Made by a program: the position numbers and the translations under genes
The notes under the pieces: model-generated
What the model saw: only the letters and a program-made list of their open reading frames with translations
Databases searched by the model: none
What the model was told of the DNA's origin: nothing
Assembly (NCBI GenBank): GCA_963800725.1
Contig: CAWDCE010000009.1
Coordinates: 57,011-121,010 of the forward strand
DNA length: 64,000 nucleotides
Source of the DNA: Bog-473 sp963800725
Lineage (GTDB): Bacteria > Actinomycetota > Acidimicrobiia > Acidimicrobiales > RAAP-2
Direction: 5' to 3'
Shown here: positions 1 to 9,974 of the stretch, in pieces
Layout: each line of letters begins with the position of its first letter
Position numbering within the stretch: the stretch's first letter is position 1

Positions 1-1399
1 GTCGGCGACAGACTTGCGTACCGAAGTGTCAAGGAGCGGACCCAGCTCGGAAAGTCGATTCGGGCCACGGTCCCTCGGAGCAGCCACGCCGAGGTACCTG
101 CGGTGGCACTTCGCGCAGATCCGCTGAGCTTGCTGGCCGAACAAGCGGCCACCCGGGTGCCCGAGTTGGTCCCGATTCGCTACGGGCGCATGCTGGTGTC
201 CCCTCTGGCGTTCTACCGAGGCGCGGCGCTGATCATGGCATCGGATCTCGCTCGAAAGCCCCACACCGGCCTCACAGTGCAGGCATGTGGCGACGCCCAC
301 TTGTGCAACTTCGGCATCTTTGGGACCCCCGAGCGTCATCTGGTCTTCGATGTGAACGACTTCGATGAGACGCTGCCCGGGCCGTTTGAGTGGGATGTCA
401 AGCGCTTGGCGGCGAGCCTGGCGGTGGCCGGACGAAGCCGCGAGTTCAGCGAGCAGGAGTGTCGGGACATCGTGGTGTCGGCGGCGCAGACCTACCGCCA
501 AACCATGCGGGGCTTCGCCGCCATGCGCAACATCGATGTCTGGTACGCCCGCCTCGACATCGAAGCCGCGATGGCCCAGATGGGCACCCAGATGGCCGAG
601 GTCACCCGGACCCGCACCGAAGCCGCCCTCGCCAAAGCGAGGACAGCGCGACAGCCTCCAAGCGCTCAACAAGCTGACCAAGAAAGTGAACGGCCGGCAC
701 CGCATCATCTCTGATCCGCCCCTCATCATGCCCATGGAAGAGGTGCTCCCCGATATCGAAGTAGAAGCGATCTATGAGATGACGCGGGCGGTCCTTGCGG
801 AGTATCGACGATCCCTCCCCGCCGGCGTGCGCCGGCTGCTCGACCAGTTCGAACTTATCCAAATGGCCCGCAAAGTCGTCGGCGTGGGGAGCGTCGGGAC
901 CCGTGCGTGGATCCTTCTGCTGGAGGGGCGCAACTCGGGTGATCCGCTTTTCTTGCAGGCCAAGCAGGCCGAGGCATCGGTCTTGGAACGCTTCGTGAAC
1001 CCCAGCGTGTTCGCGCACCACGGGGAGCGGGTCGTGGCCGGCCAACAAGCCATGCAGGCCAATAGCGACATCTTGCTCGGGTGGGCCAAAGAAGAAGCGC
1101 AGTTCGGTATCGACCTCTATTTGCGCCAATTCCGCGATTGGAAGGGCTCGATCGACGTCGAAAAGATGATCCCGGGCGGCATGGCGACCTACGGGCGCGT
1201 CTGCGCCTGGACGTTGGCCCGAGCCCACGCCCGATCCGGTGACCGGGTGGCCATCGCTGCCTATCTCGGGAGCAAGACGGTGTTCGACGAGGCCATCGCC
1301 ACGTTCGCCGAACGCTACGCCGATCTCAATCTGGGCGACTACGCCACCCTCGAGGGCGCTGTTCGGGCCGGCAAAATCACCGCCACGAAAGGGCGCTGA
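1..1399 (+). CDS. DUF2252 family protein, 5' partial, frameshifted
   Basis: The reading frame is open from base 1, so the true start lies upstream of the window. The first part (frame 1, to about 645) carries the family hallmarks PELVPIRYGRM, FYRGAA and the kinase-like GDAHLCNFG. The second part (frame 2) continues with RDSLQALNKLT and ends at a TGA at 1397-1399. Dropping one G at about 646 joins the halves exactly as in full-length family members, so this is one gene with a +1 indel. DUF2252 proteins are about 430-450 aa, have a kinase-like fold and no settled function. The VOC gene begins within a few bases of the stop, suggesting co-transcription. Family call is confident; function unknown. 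Confidence 0.85.
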
Positions 1400-1402
1400 T
1401 TG

Positions 1403-1882
1403 ATGCTGAGCGGCTTCGCCCACGCGGGCATCTGCGTTCCCGACGTCGATGCGGCCGTTCGCTGGTACTGCGACGTCTTGGGGCTCACGCTGTTGTCGGC
1501 TCCCTATGAGATGTCGGGAGTCGCGATTGAGCGAGACATGGGCGAGCTGGTGCCGCCCCCCGTTGTCCTCAAAGCCGCCATCGTCGGGTTCGGTCGCGAT
1601 GACCATGTGCTCGAGCTCATCGAGTACCCACGGGCTCGCCGAAGTGCACCGGTGCGGACATCGGTGGTTGACGTCGGACTCTCCCACGTCGGTCTGGTGT
1701 GTGACGACATCGAGGCAACGAGGGCCGAACTCAGCGGCCGCGGGGTCGAGTTCCTCACCACGGCGACGGCCGATGTCGCTGGGTTGCGCACGACGTGGTG
1801 TGCCGATCCGTGGGGGACCGTGATCATCCTGCTCGAAAAGACGAGCGACACGCTGCCCTATTGGCGCCAGTACGAGGCCTGA
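1403..1882 (+). CDS. VOC (glyoxalase/bleomycin-resistance fold) protein
   Basis: A protein of about 159 aa with two betaalphabetabetabeta modules. The first begins HAGICVPDVDAAVRWY and the second LSHVGLVCDDIEATRA, each opening with the His expected of a metal-binding VOC domain. Glu in VLELIEY and the C-terminal WGTVIILLE segment could supply further ligands. ATG at 1403 is chosen; a TTG at 1400 is directly adjacent. It follows the DUF2252 stop by 3 bases. The sequence resembles methylmalonyl-CoA epimerase or lyase-type VOC proteins, but the substrate cannot be assigned. Confidence 0.8.
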   Translation: MLSGFAHAGICVPDVDAAVRWYCDVLGLTLLSAPYEMSGVAIERDMGELVPPPVVLKAAIVGFGRDDHVLELIEYPRARRSAPVRTSVVDVGLSHVGLVCDDIEATRAELSGRGVEFLTTATADVAGLRTTWCADPWGTVIILLEKTSDTLPYWRQYEA

Positions 1883-1898
1883 GGCAACCGCGGCTGCA

Positions 1899-4640
1899 TC
1901 ACGAAGTCACCGTGACGTCGAGGACCACCGGCGGCAACGCGGTGCCGCTCGCGGTCTTCATGGTGACGTTGAGCACGTAGGAACCCACGACGGTGCCGCC
2001 GACGCTGATTGACTGGTCGTCCGGAGCGCTGAGCGTGCAGCTGGCGAGTCCACCGGTGGTCGGCGCATTCTTGAGGGTGAACGTGCCGGCGCTCGGGGTG
2101 GCCGTGACGCCGTTGCCACTCGCGTGCCACTGCACCGAAGTCGTGCCCGCTTCGCTCGGTGCGAGGCCCAGCGACACGGTGATGCTCTGACCCGCCCGCA
2201 CCGTCACGGCGCCACTCGGTTGGATCGAGCCAACCGCCGGGAGGCGACCCTCGGCGAACGAGGGTGGACTCGAAGCCGGGCTGGCGGCCCAGGTGGGGTC
2301 GGGCACCGAAGAGAGCCCGTAGTCGAGGGTGGCACCGGTCGTGATGACCGACGCCGGCAGCCACGGCTGTTTCCAGGCGGTCGTCGACGACGTGGACGCG
2401 CTGGTGGCACACGAGGGCGTCGTGGCCGCAACGCTGGCGCCGCTGAGGGTCAGCGAATGGATGTACGGCGTGTTCGCCGTGGCCCCCGGCGCGTGCATGA
2501 CGATGCGGTGGTTGTTCCCGAGCGTGACGATCACCACCGGGAACAGCGGCGCGGCCAGGGCGAGGTTGGCCGCGCCGGGGGTGACCGGATACAGACCGAT
2601 CGCCGCCCACACGTACCACGAGGCAATGGCCCCGAGATCGTCGTTGCCCGGTTCGTTCACCGGGGCATTCGAGTACAGCGTCGTCATAATCTGTCGGACG
2701 ACCGCCTGAGTCTTCGACGGGGCCACGAAATAGTCGTACTCCCACGGCGCCCACAGATCCGGTTCATTGCCGGCCCAGTCATATGGTGCGTTTCGGGTGG
2801 CATTGAGCTGGGTGAAGAAGGTGTCGAGCTTCGCGCTCGCCGAGGCGTCGCCGCCCATGAGGGCCGAAAGCGCGGCCAGGTCCTGGGGCACCGACCACGT
2901 GTATTGGACCGCGTTGCCCTCTTCGAAGCCGAGCTCGCCCCCCGGCTCGAGGAGCGAAGTCGAAAACGCCGGCCCGGGCGGGAAGCTTCCGTCGCTGTTG
3001 CGGGCCTGTATGTACCCCGTGGTCGGGTTGAACAGGTATTGCCAGTTGTGCGCCCGCGCCATCATCTTGGTGGCGATCGAATGGGCACCGGTGGCCTGGG
3101 CCAGCTGGGCGATGGAGAAGTCGTCGATGGCGTATTCGAGCGTCACCGAACCTCCGATCGAGTAGTCGATCGAGGAGAGGTCCAAGGAGTTGGCGTCGAC
3201 GTAGTGCTCCGCGATGTACTGGTCGAGGTACTGGCGTTCGATCTGGAGGCCGTGACCGGTTTCGGTCCGGGTTGCGCCCTTGACCATGGCCGCAAGCGCC
3301 GCTTTGGTATCGAAGTTGCGGACCCCGAACACGTAGGCCGCAGCGATGATCGGGTCGGCGGAGTCACCGTTCATCTGTATGGCGTCACCGTCGGCAATGG
3401 CCCATTTGGGCAGCCAACCGCCCTGTTGGGCGTCGTTGACCAGGGACTGGACCATGTCGCCGGCCTGATGTGGCGCGAGCATCGAGACGAGTTCGATCTG
3501 GGACCGATAGATGTCCCATTCGGAGAAGTTGGCGTACTGGGCGCGGGTGGCGGACCGGTGGACCCGGCCATCGTCGCCGCGGTACTCACCATTGGCATCG
3601 CTCACCACGCTTGGGGAGAGGAGGGAGTGGTACAAGGCGGTGTAGAAGGTCTCCTCGTTCGCCCGTGTTCCTCCGCCCACGGCGATCCGCCCGAGCATGG
3701 CGTTCCAGCGGGCGGTGGCGGCGGATTGGATGTGGGGCAGCGACCAACCAGGGTCCTCGGCGCCAATGTTCGCGGCGGCGTTGGCGGCGCTGACGAACGA
3801 GATGCCCACCTTCATCAAGACGGTCGGGTTGTGGGTGGTGTCAAAGGTCACGAAGGCCCCGCACGACGTGGCCCGGCACGAGGTCGCCGAAGTGGTCGCA
3901 CCGCTGCCCTGCCACCCGCCGGCCGACGTGAAAGGGGTGCTGAACTGTGCGCTGAAGTACAGCGTGTAGGCGGTGCCCGTCGAGCAGAACCCGCCGCTGG
4001 TCACCGAACCGGCGATGCCCCGCTTTCCGATCAGGTGATAGCTCGACGCGCTGGCCGGGTTGGCGCTCGAGGCCACCTTGAAGAGCACATTGGCCTGCGT
4101 GGAGGCGGGGAAGGTCATTTCTGAGATCCCGGTGCGCTGGGTGACGGCCAATGAGGTGGTGACGGCGGGTGAGCCGGCCGTGAGCTGGTAGCTCCCCGGC
4201 CTTGCGTGTTCGGTGGTGTGACTGAATGACGCGGTCGTCGCGGCGGGATCAGCGCCGATGGCGCCGACGGTCGGCAGAATGGGGATGTCGCCGTAAGAGG
4301 CGCAACCCGTCCCGCTCAGGTGGGTCAGGCTGAAGCCCGAGATCTCCGAGTCGCCATAGGAGTAGCCCCCGCCCGACGCGGCCACATTGGGTTGGGTGTC
4401 AGGGCTCCATTGGAGCATCCCGAACGGCAGATCCGCGCCGGGGAACTCGCCGATGGCGCCGGGATTGACGGCGCCCGCGCCGGTGCCGTCGATCGGGTTG
4501 ACCAGGGCGCTCGGATGGGCCACAACGGCGATCTGCGTGGCGGCCGACGCCACCGACGGAGCCACCAGGCCCGTGGCGAGCAGGACGGCCACAAATGTCG
4601 CCGCGAGCAATCCCGTTGCCAATGATCGATGCCGCCGCAT
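1899..4640 (-). CDS. secreted GH92 alpha-mannosidase-like glycosidase
   Basis: A 913-aa protein with an N-terminal signal peptide (basic RRHRSLATG, then a hydrophobic stretch to about residue 33). The GH92 fold follows: NPIDGTG, FPGADLPFGMLQWSPDT and GFSLTHLSGTGC near the N-terminus, then the (alpha/alpha)6 region with GGWLPKWAIADGD, EYAIDDF, YTWSVPQDLAALS and EPGNDDLGAIASWYVWAAIGLYP. The NDDLGA-type segment matches the catalytic acid region of the family. About 120 C-terminal residues form an Ig-like or NEW3-type beta domain. A strong ribosome site (AGGGGGG) sits 4-9 bases before the ATG. GH92 enzymes are Ca-dependent exo-alpha-mannosidases; here it would act outside the cell on mannan or glycoprotein. 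It stands alone, with no sugar-transport genes beside it. Confidence 0.85.
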   Translation of the reverse strand: MRRHRSLATGLLAATFVAVLLATGLVAPSVASAATQIAVVAHPSALVNPIDGTGAGAVNPGAIGEFPGADLPFGMLQWSPDTQPNVAASGGGYSYGDSEISGFSLTHLSGTGCASYGDIPILPTVGAIGADPAATTASFSHTTEHARPGSYQLTAGSPAVTTSLAVTQRTGISEMTFPASTQANVLFKVASSANPASASSYHLIGKRGIAGSVTSGGFCSTGTAYTLYFSAQFSTPFTSAGGWQGSGATTSATSCRATSCGAFVTFDTTHNPTVLMKVGISFVSAANAAANIGAEDPGWSLPHIQSAATARWNAMLGRIAVGGGTRANEETFYTALYHSLLSPSVVSDANGEYRGDDGRVHRSATRAQYANFSEWDIYRSQIELVSMLAPHQAGDMVQSLVNDAQQGGWLPKWAIADGDAIQMNGDSADPIIAAAYVFGVRNFDTKAALAAMVKGATRTETGHGLQIERQYLDQYIAEHYVDANSLDLSSIDYSIGGSVTLEYAIDDFSIAQLAQATGAHSIATKMMARAHNWQYLFNPTTGYIQARNSDGSFPPGPAFSTSLLEPGGELGFEEGNAVQYTWSVPQDLAALSALMGGDASASAKLDTFFTQLNATRNAPYDWAGNEPDLWAPWEYDYFVAPSKTQAVVRQIMTTLYSNAPVNEPGNDDLGAIASWYVWAAIGLYPVTPGAANLALAAPLFPVVIVTLGNNHRIVMHAPGATANTPYIHSLTLSGASVAATTPSCATSASTSSTTAWKQPWLPASVITTGATLDYGLSSVPDPTWAASPASSPPSFAEGRLPAVGSIQPSGAVTVRAGQSITVSLGLAPSEAGTTSVQWHASGNGVTATPSAGTFTLKNAPTTGGLASCTLSAPDDQSISVGGTVVGSYVLNVTMKTASGTALPPVVLDVTVTS

Positions 4641-4722
4641 GCGTCCCCCCTTGCACCCGACGGTAGTTGAGGTCGAAGGGCAAGGTGCCGACCGCCGTCA
4701 CCGGAGACCATGGAAGATTAAG

Positions 4723-4751
4723 TTGACCATATTGGTCGGGTTTGTAAAGAT
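4723..4751 (+). promoter_or_regulatory. candidate metYX promoter with operator over the -35
   Basis: TTGACC (4723-4728) can serve as a -35, with AAAGAT (4746-4751) 17 bases further on as a weak -10. GACCA-TAT-TGGTC (4725-4737), a perfect 5-base inverted repeat, overlaps the -35, the expected placement of a repressor site. metY starts 56 bases downstream. A cysteine or methionine repressor such as an Rrf2- or TetR-type protein is possible, but the regulator is not visible in the window. Confidence 0.4.
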
Positions 4752-4806
4752 CTGGCCCTCGCTTGGGCCCGACTCTGCCGGGCCACACGAATGGAAGGCG
4801 ATTGCC

Positions 4807-6105
4807 ATGACCGATTGGGGATTCGAAACCCGCCAGGTACACGCCGGTGCGCAGCCTGATCCGACCACGGGCGCACGGGCCGTGCCGATTTATCAGACGA
4901 CCAGTTACACGTTCCGAGACACCGCGCACGCCGCGGCCCTGTTCGGTCTGGCCGAGTTGGGCAACATCTACACCCGCATCATGAATCCGACCCAGGCGGT
5001 ATTCGAGGAGCGGATCGCGTCCCTCGAAGGCGGCGTCGCCGCCCTCGCGGTCGCCAGTGGCCAGGCGGCCGAGACCATCGCCCTGCTCAACCTGGCGGAA
5101 AACGGCGGGCACGTGGTGTCGTCCGCCTCCCTCTACGGAGGGACCTACAACCTCTTGCACTACACGTTGCCGAAGTTCGGGATCGAGGTCACCTTCGTGG
5201 ACGACCCCGACGATCTCGACACGTGGCACGCCGCCATCCGTCCCAACACCAAGGCCTTCTATGCCGAGACCCTCGGAAATCCCAAGGGCGACGTCCTCGA
5301 CTTCGAAGGTGTCTCGAGCATTGCGCACGAGCACAAGATCCCTCTGGTGGTCGACAGCACATTGGCCACGCCCTACCTCGCGCAGCCGCTGGCGAACGGG
5401 GCCGACATCGTGGTCCACTCGGCCACCAAATTCATCGGCGGGCATGGCACGTCGATCGGCGGCATCATCGTCGACGGCGGCAAGTTCGACTACGAGGGCA
5501 GTGGGCGGTTCCCCGGCTTCACCGAACCCGACCCGAGCTACCACGGCCTCGTCTTCGGTCAACTCCCCGAAGCCCTCTTCCCGGCGCGCTTCGTGCTCAA
5601 GGCGCGCTTGCAGTACCTGCGCGACATCGGCCCGGCTATCGCGCCGCTCAACTCGTTCCTCTTCCTCCAGGGCCTCGAGACCCTGAGCCTGCGCATGGAG
5701 CGTCACGTGCAGAACGCCACGGCTGTGGCGCAGTGGCTCGAGGCGCGCGACGAGGTGGCCTGGGTCGCCTACCCGGGTCTGGCCTCGAGTCCGTGGCACG
5801 AGCGCCAGAAGAAGTACCTCCCACGAGGTGGCGGTTCCATCATCTCGTTCGGGATCGCCGGTGGCGCCGAAGCCGGCGCCCGCTTCATCGAGGGGCTCGA
5901 ATTGTTCAGTCACCTGGCCAACGTGGGTGACGTGCGGAGCCTCGCCATTCACCCAGCAACCACGACGCACTCGCAGCTGACCGAGGCCGAGCAGACCACC
6001 ACCGGGGTCTCGCCCGATCTTGTCCGACTCTCCATCGGAATCGAGTCGATCGAGGACATCCTGGCTGATCTCGAGGCTGGGTTCAGGTCCGCCAAGGCCG
6101 GGTGA
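4807..6105 (+). CDS. metY: O-acetylhomoserine sulfhydrylase (PLP-dependent)
   Basis: A 432-aa Cys/Met-metabolism PLP enzyme. It converts O-acetylhomoserine plus sulfide to homocysteine in direct methionine synthesis. Signs are GFETRQVHAG at the N-terminus, the YTRIMNPTQ segment, VDSTLATPYL, and the PLP lysine at about residue 208 in HSATKFIGGHGT. The C-terminal HPATTTHSQL and PDLVRLSIGIE are typical. The family insertion FPGFTEPDPSYHG marks the O-acetylhomoserine sulfhydrylase group rather than cystathionine synthases. The frame stays open far upstream, but ATG at 4807 follows GGAAGG at a good distance and matches the family N-terminus. Its stop overlaps the metX start. Confidence 0.92.
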   Translation: MTDWGFETRQVHAGAQPDPTTGARAVPIYQTTSYTFRDTAHAAALFGLAELGNIYTRIMNPTQAVFEERIASLEGGVAALAVASGQAAETIALLNLAENGGHVVSSASLYGGTYNLLHYTLPKFGIEVTFVDDPDDLDTWHAAIRPNTKAFYAETLGNPKGDVLDFEGVSSIAHEHKIPLVVDSTLATPYLAQPLANGADIVVHSATKFIGGHGTSIGGIIVDGGKFDYEGSGRFPGFTEPDPSYHGLVFGQLPEALFPARFVLKARLQYLRDIGPAIAPLNSFLFLQGLETLSLRMERHVQNATAVAQWLEARDEVAWVAYPGLASSPWHERQKKYLPRGGGSIISFGIAGGAEAGARFIEGLELFSHLANVGDVRSLAIHPATTTHSQLTEAEQTTTGVSPDLVRLSIGIESIEDILADLEAGFRSAKAG

Positions 6106-7229
6106 GCCCACCGCGGATCCCCGGAGTCCTCTCGCCGGGCGATGACCCGGGACAGCGAACCATCGTCACGCTCGACTCCGATGGGGTCGACCTCGAGGCC
6201 GGGAGCCGGCTCCAACAAGTCGCGGTCGCCTATGAAACCTGGGGGACACTCAACCCATCTCGTGACAATGCCATCTTGGTGCTCCACGCCCTGACGGGAG
6301 ACTCCCATGCGAACGGACCGGTCGGACCGGGCCACCGGAGCCCGGGATTTTGGAACGGGCTCATCGGGCCGGGGGCGCCACTGGACACCGAGCGCTACTT
6401 CATCATCTGCCCGAACGTCTTGGGTGGTTGCCAGGGCACCACCGGTCCGGCGTCGCTCAGTCCCGACGGTGCCCTCTATGGCTCGCGTTTCCCCCTGATC
6501 ACCATTCGCGACCAGGTCCGTGTCGAGGCGCTGCTGGCGGACCAGCTGGGCATCGCTCGATGGGCTGGGGTCATTGGGGGGTCGATGGGTGGAATGCGGG
6601 CGCTCGAGTGGTGTGTTGGTTATCCAGATCGAGTCGCTCGAGGCGTCGTCATCGCCGTCGGCGCCGCAGCGACGGCCGATGAGATAGCGCTGTGTTCATT
6701 GCAGGTGCGCGCCATTGAAGCGGACCCGGACTTCTTCGGTGGGGACTACTACGGCACCGGGTCGCGCCCACTCGCTGGACTCTCCATTGCCCGAGGACTC
6801 GGCCAGATCAGCTACCGCAGCGCGGCCGAGTTCGAATCCCGGTTCGGTCGTGCCCCCCAAGCGCAGGAGGATCCACTCAAAGGAGGCCGTTTCGCGGTCG
6901 AGTCATATCTTGAGCATCACGGAGACAAGCTGGCCGACCGATTCGATCCCAACTCCTACATTGTCTTGAGCCAAGCGATGAACTCGCACGACCTCGGGAG
7001 GGGCCGAGGGGGTGTCCCCGCCGCACTCGGCGCCGTACGCGCCAAGATGACGGTCGCCGGCATCACCTCGGACCGCCTGTATCCGCTCGACCTCCAACGC
7101 GAGATCTGCTGCCATCTGCCCGGCGCACCGTCGGTGGTGGTGGTGGACTCCGAATTCGGGCATGACGGGTTCTTGCTCGAGATCGAACAGATCGGGGCAA
7201 TCATTGACACGGCACTCGGGTCCGAGTAG
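6102..7229 (+). CDS. metX: homoserine O-acetyltransferase
   Basis: A 375-aa alpha/beta-hydrolase-fold acyltransferase. It makes O-acetylhomoserine, the substrate of MetY encoded just upstream. The nucleophile elbow GGSMGGM places the catalytic Ser at about residue 161. The Asp lies in the TSDRLYPL segment and the His in EFGHDGFLLE near the C-terminus. VAYETWGTL, NVLGGCQGTTGP and FPLITIRD are family landmarks. The GTG start overlaps the metY stop (GTGA), indicating translational coupling. Acetyl versus succinyl specificity cannot be proven from sequence, but the pairing with metY supports acetyl. Confidence 0.92.
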   Translation: MSPPRIPGVLSPGDDPGQRTIVTLDSDGVDLEAGSRLQQVAVAYETWGTLNPSRDNAILVLHALTGDSHANGPVGPGHRSPGFWNGLIGPGAPLDTERYFIICPNVLGGCQGTTGPASLSPDGALYGSRFPLITIRDQVRVEALLADQLGIARWAGVIGGSMGGMRALEWCVGYPDRVARGVVIAVGAAATADEIALCSLQVRAIEADPDFFGGDYYGTGSRPLAGLSIARGLGQISYRSAAEFESRFGRAPQAQEDPLKGGRFAVESYLEHHGDKLADRFDPNSYIVLSQAMNSHDLGRGRGGVPAALGAVRAKMTVAGITSDRLYPLDLQREICCHLPGAPSVVVVDSEFGHDGFLLEIEQIGAIIDTALGSE

Positions 7230-7358
7230 TTCTCGCCCACCGGTTCTCACGTGGTTGGTCGCCGCCAAATACGCGTTCTCGGGGTCCACGAGGGAAGTGT
7301 GTGCCGCTCGAATCGACGCGGTAAGCGATGCCTCCATGGTCGAAATCGCGCCCGTGTC

Positions 7359-7883
7359 TCAGCGGCTGCCAAATGTGGCGTCATGAAGGTCGCGGAAGAA
7401 CGTCGCCATCTCGTCGAGCTGGTATTTGGCCTGCAGCCCGCTCGGATTCGGAAGGAGCCACAGGCTCGCCTCGGCCAGATGTTCTCCTTGGGGCCCAATG
7501 GACGCCTTGGGTCGACGAAAAGCGGTGCGGTAGGCGGAGAGCCCCAACACGGCGACGCACTTGGGCGCAAGGGTGGTGACCTTGGCTTCGAGTCGAACGG
7601 CACCGTTGCGCAATTCGGCCGCACTGAGCTCGCTCGCGGCCGTGGTGGGGCGGTCGACGATATTGGTGATCCCGACCCCGAGGGAGGGAAGGGCGTGCTG
7701 GTCGGCGGGGGCCATCACCTCGCTGGTGAAACCGCCGGCGCACAGCAACTTCCAGAATCGATTGCCCGAACGTGCGAAGTGGAGGCCGGTCTCGCCGGAC
7801 AACTTGCCTGGATTGATGCCGCAAAAAAGGACCACCAATTCGGGCCCGACCAGGTCGTCGATACCCCGGGCCCGCGTCGTCAT
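7359..7883 (-). CDS. mug: mismatch-specific uracil-DNA glycosylase (Mug/TDG family)
   Basis: A 174-aa protein that removes uracil or thymine mispaired with guanine. The catalytic-loop motif GINPG comes early (LVVLFCGINPGKLSG) and LLPNPSGLQAKY near the C-terminus is the DNA-intercalation motif. GITNIVDRPT lies between them. Length matches the family (about 165-180 aa). The last codon region of the ECF sigma gene overlaps its start by 4 bases, so it may be translationally coupled to that operon, in the order YCII, sigma factor, mug. About 130 bases of non-coding DNA separate it from the convergent metX. Confidence 0.9.
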   Translation of the reverse strand: MTTRARGIDDLVGPELVVLFCGINPGKLSGETGLHFARSGNRFWKLLCAGGFTSEVMAPADQHALPSLGVGITNIVDRPTTAASELSAAELRNGAVRLEAKVTTLAPKCVAVLGLSAYRTAFRRPKASIGPQGEHLAEASLWLLPNPSGLQAKYQLDEMATFFRDLHDATFGSR

Positions 7884-9101
7884 GGGCCTAGAACCGTAGC
7901 CAGTCGGTGACGCAGGAAGGCAACCTCGGACGCGTTGTTGGTGTGGGCGATGGCGGCTCGGTAGGCGGCGGCGGCATCGTCCACTCTCCCGAGGCGGCGT
8001 AACAGATCGGCCCGAATGGCGTGGAAGAGGTAATAGTCAACCAGGGCCAAATCGTCCACCAAGGGGAGGGCGACGGCAGGTCCGTGCACCTCGGCGACGG
8101 CGACGGCACGGTTCAAGGCGACCACCGGGCTCGGGTCGAAGGCGAGCAGCTGATCGTAGAGCGCGAGGATCTGCCCCCACTCGGTCGCCGCTGCGCTCGG
8201 AGCGTCGGCGTGCACCGCGTTGATGGCGGCTTGGATCTGGTAGCGACCGGGCGAATTTCGCCGCGATGCAGCGCCGCACGATGGCCTGACCTTGCGCGAT
8301 CAATTCGGCGTCCCAAAGGCTCCGGTCCTGTTCGGCGAGCACCACCAACTCACCGTGCTCGTCGGTGCGAGCGGCCCGGCGGGCCTCGCTCAAGACCAGC
8401 AACGCGAGCAGTCCTTGGACCTCGGGTTCGTCGGGCAGGAGTTCACAGAGTAGGTGCGCCAGCCGGATGGCCTGGTTGCACAGGTCGGTGCGCACCAGGG
8501 TATTCCCCGAACTGGCCGCATAACCCTCGTTGAATATGAGATAGACGACGGCCAGGACCGCACGCAAGCGGTCCGCCAGCTCGTCGGCCTCAGGTACGCG
8601 GTAGGGGATGTTGGCCCGGCGGATCTTGGCTTTGGCCCGCACCAATCGCTGCGCCATGGTCGCTTCTGGTACCAAGAATGCCGAAGCGATCTCGGTGGTG
8701 GTGAGGCCACCGAGGAGGCGCAGCGTCAGGGCGACCTGCACGTTGGTGGCGAGCGCCGGGTGGCAGCAGGTGAAGATGAGGCGAAGTTGATCGTCGCGAA
8801 TCGGTCCTTCGGCGAGCAACTCGTCCCGGGCGTTGAGAAGCGCATATTGCGCGTGGCGGTCAGCCCGGCTTCCCTCGCGGCGCAAGCGGTCGATCGCCCG
8901 GTTGCGTGCGGTGGTAATGATCCACCCCGCCGGGCTGGGCGGCATCCCCTTTTCCCGCCATCGCGCCAGGGCCACCAAGAATGCATCCTGTACGGCTTCT
9001 TCGGCCACGTCGATGTCACCGAACACGCCGATGAGGACGGCCACGGCCCGGCCGTATTCGCGACGGAAGACTCGGGCGATCTCCGCGTCGCTCGGGATCA
9101 A
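7880..9101 (-). CDS. ECF sigma factor with C-terminal SnoaL/TPR-like extension, frameshifted
   Basis: About 406 aa. Sigma region 2 is at residues 10-75 (FGDIDVAEEAVQDAFLVAL, WIITTARNRAIDRLRRE). Region 4 is at about 120-175 (LRLLGGLTTTEIASAFLV, MAQRLVRAKAKI). A long C-terminal helical extension (YLIFNEGYAAS and later YDQLLAFDPSPVVALNRAVAVAE) marks the SigI-like ECF family that travels with YCII proteins. The frame breaks at about 8252: AAKF should lead into PGRYQIQAAINAVHAD, which appears after skipping one base. It lies 11 bases downstream of the YCII gene. In this family the extension may replace a separate anti-sigma factor. Confidence 0.88.
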
Positions 9102-9112
9102 CGGGGAGGCGT

Positions 9113-9466
9113 TCAGGCTTCAGGTCCGCGGCCGAAGGGGCGCACCTCGATTGGCAGGGTGCTGGCCCGGGTGATTTTGGCGGCCCAAGCCAGTGCGGCA
9201 TCGAGGTCGGGTGCGTTGAGAATCCAAAAGCCCCCGAGGTGCTCCTTCCCCTCGACGTAGGGACCGTCGGTGATCATCACGTCCTCGTCGCCGAGACGCA
9301 CCACCGTCGCCGTGCTCGGGTGCTCGAGGCCGTTGGTAAAGACGAAGGCGCCCTCGGCCTTCATCTGCTCGCGGACTTCGTCCAGCGCCGCCATGATCTT
9401 GGCCAGGACATCGGGGGCGGGAATCCCTTGGTCGGGCTGGTACATGCTGAGCAGGTATTGCTTCAT
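9113..9466 (-). CDS. YCII/DGPF-domain protein
   Basis: A 117-aa protein opening MKQYLLSMYQPD with the DGPY-type motif VMITDGPYVEGKEHLGGFWIL at about residues 66-86. This is typical of the YCII-related family, a ferredoxin-like fold with a conserved His-Asp pair and uncertain chemistry. It is the first gene of an operon with an ECF sigma factor of the SigI-like group, a pairing repeated across actinobacteria. GGAGTTCTCAATG supplies the ribosome site. Its biochemical role is unknown; it may sense or process a ligand for the sigma factor. Confidence 0.85.
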   Translation of the reverse strand: MKQYLLSMYQPDQGIPAPDVLAKIMAALDEVREQMKAEGAFVFTNGLEHPSTATVVRLGDEDVMITDGPYVEGKEHLGGFWILNAPDLDAALAWAAKITRASTLPIEVRPFGRGPEA

Positions 9467-9974
9467 TGAGAACTCCTTCTCGTCGTCGGGCCGGCGTGTG
9501 CCGATCCTCTGGCACCTATACGAACGCGTCCGCTCGAAATCGACGGCCCCCCCATAATTTCTTGCTGCGGCTGCGCCGACGGGTCGCCTTCAGCTCGTTC
9601 TCGGTCAACCGTGAGGGGCGAGGCGCACGTCGGGACGTGGGACTTGTCTCGCAACCAACGACGTGCGAGCCGGTGGCGCTTGTGTTGGGGGAGATGGCCG
9701 GCCGGGAAGGGCTGCATTGCTCTCGCTTTCGAGCCGGGGACGGGGCCAGAGACCAACGTGAAGTCGACATCGAGCTTAGGTGTCGTATCGAAGAGGTGCC
9801 CGAGCGACAGACCAGCGCTTGGTGAGACGTGTTGCGAGGGAATTCCCGACTGGCCTTCTCTCGATATTGCTCTTCCCGGCGGGGTGAGCCTATTTGTTGC
9901 GCCCCGGATCTCATGCGCGCCGACGCGCTCAGGAATGCTGTTGGCTGAGCGTGTCGGCCGTGCTACGGACGGGC
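9467..9974. other. intergenic region without supported gene
   Basis: About 500 bases between the YCII gene and a small coiled-coil gene. Open frames here are Arg/Ser/Pro-rich and look like antisense of GC-rich DNA. I see no conserved motif, hairpin with T-tract or clear promoter. Confidence 0.5.

Noticed and set aside
602..1687. Long minus-strand frame over the DUF2252 and VOC genes
   Set aside because: It is antisense to two recognised genes and shows no motif; typical GC-rich shadow.
2124..4124. 666-aa plus-strand frame over the GH92 gene
   Set aside because: Arg/Gly-rich with no domain; shadow of a strongly supported gene.
4641..4806. Possible SAM riboswitch or S-box before metY
   Set aside because: No conserved riboswitch core or terminator/antiterminator pair could be built; only a short operator-like repeat is clear.
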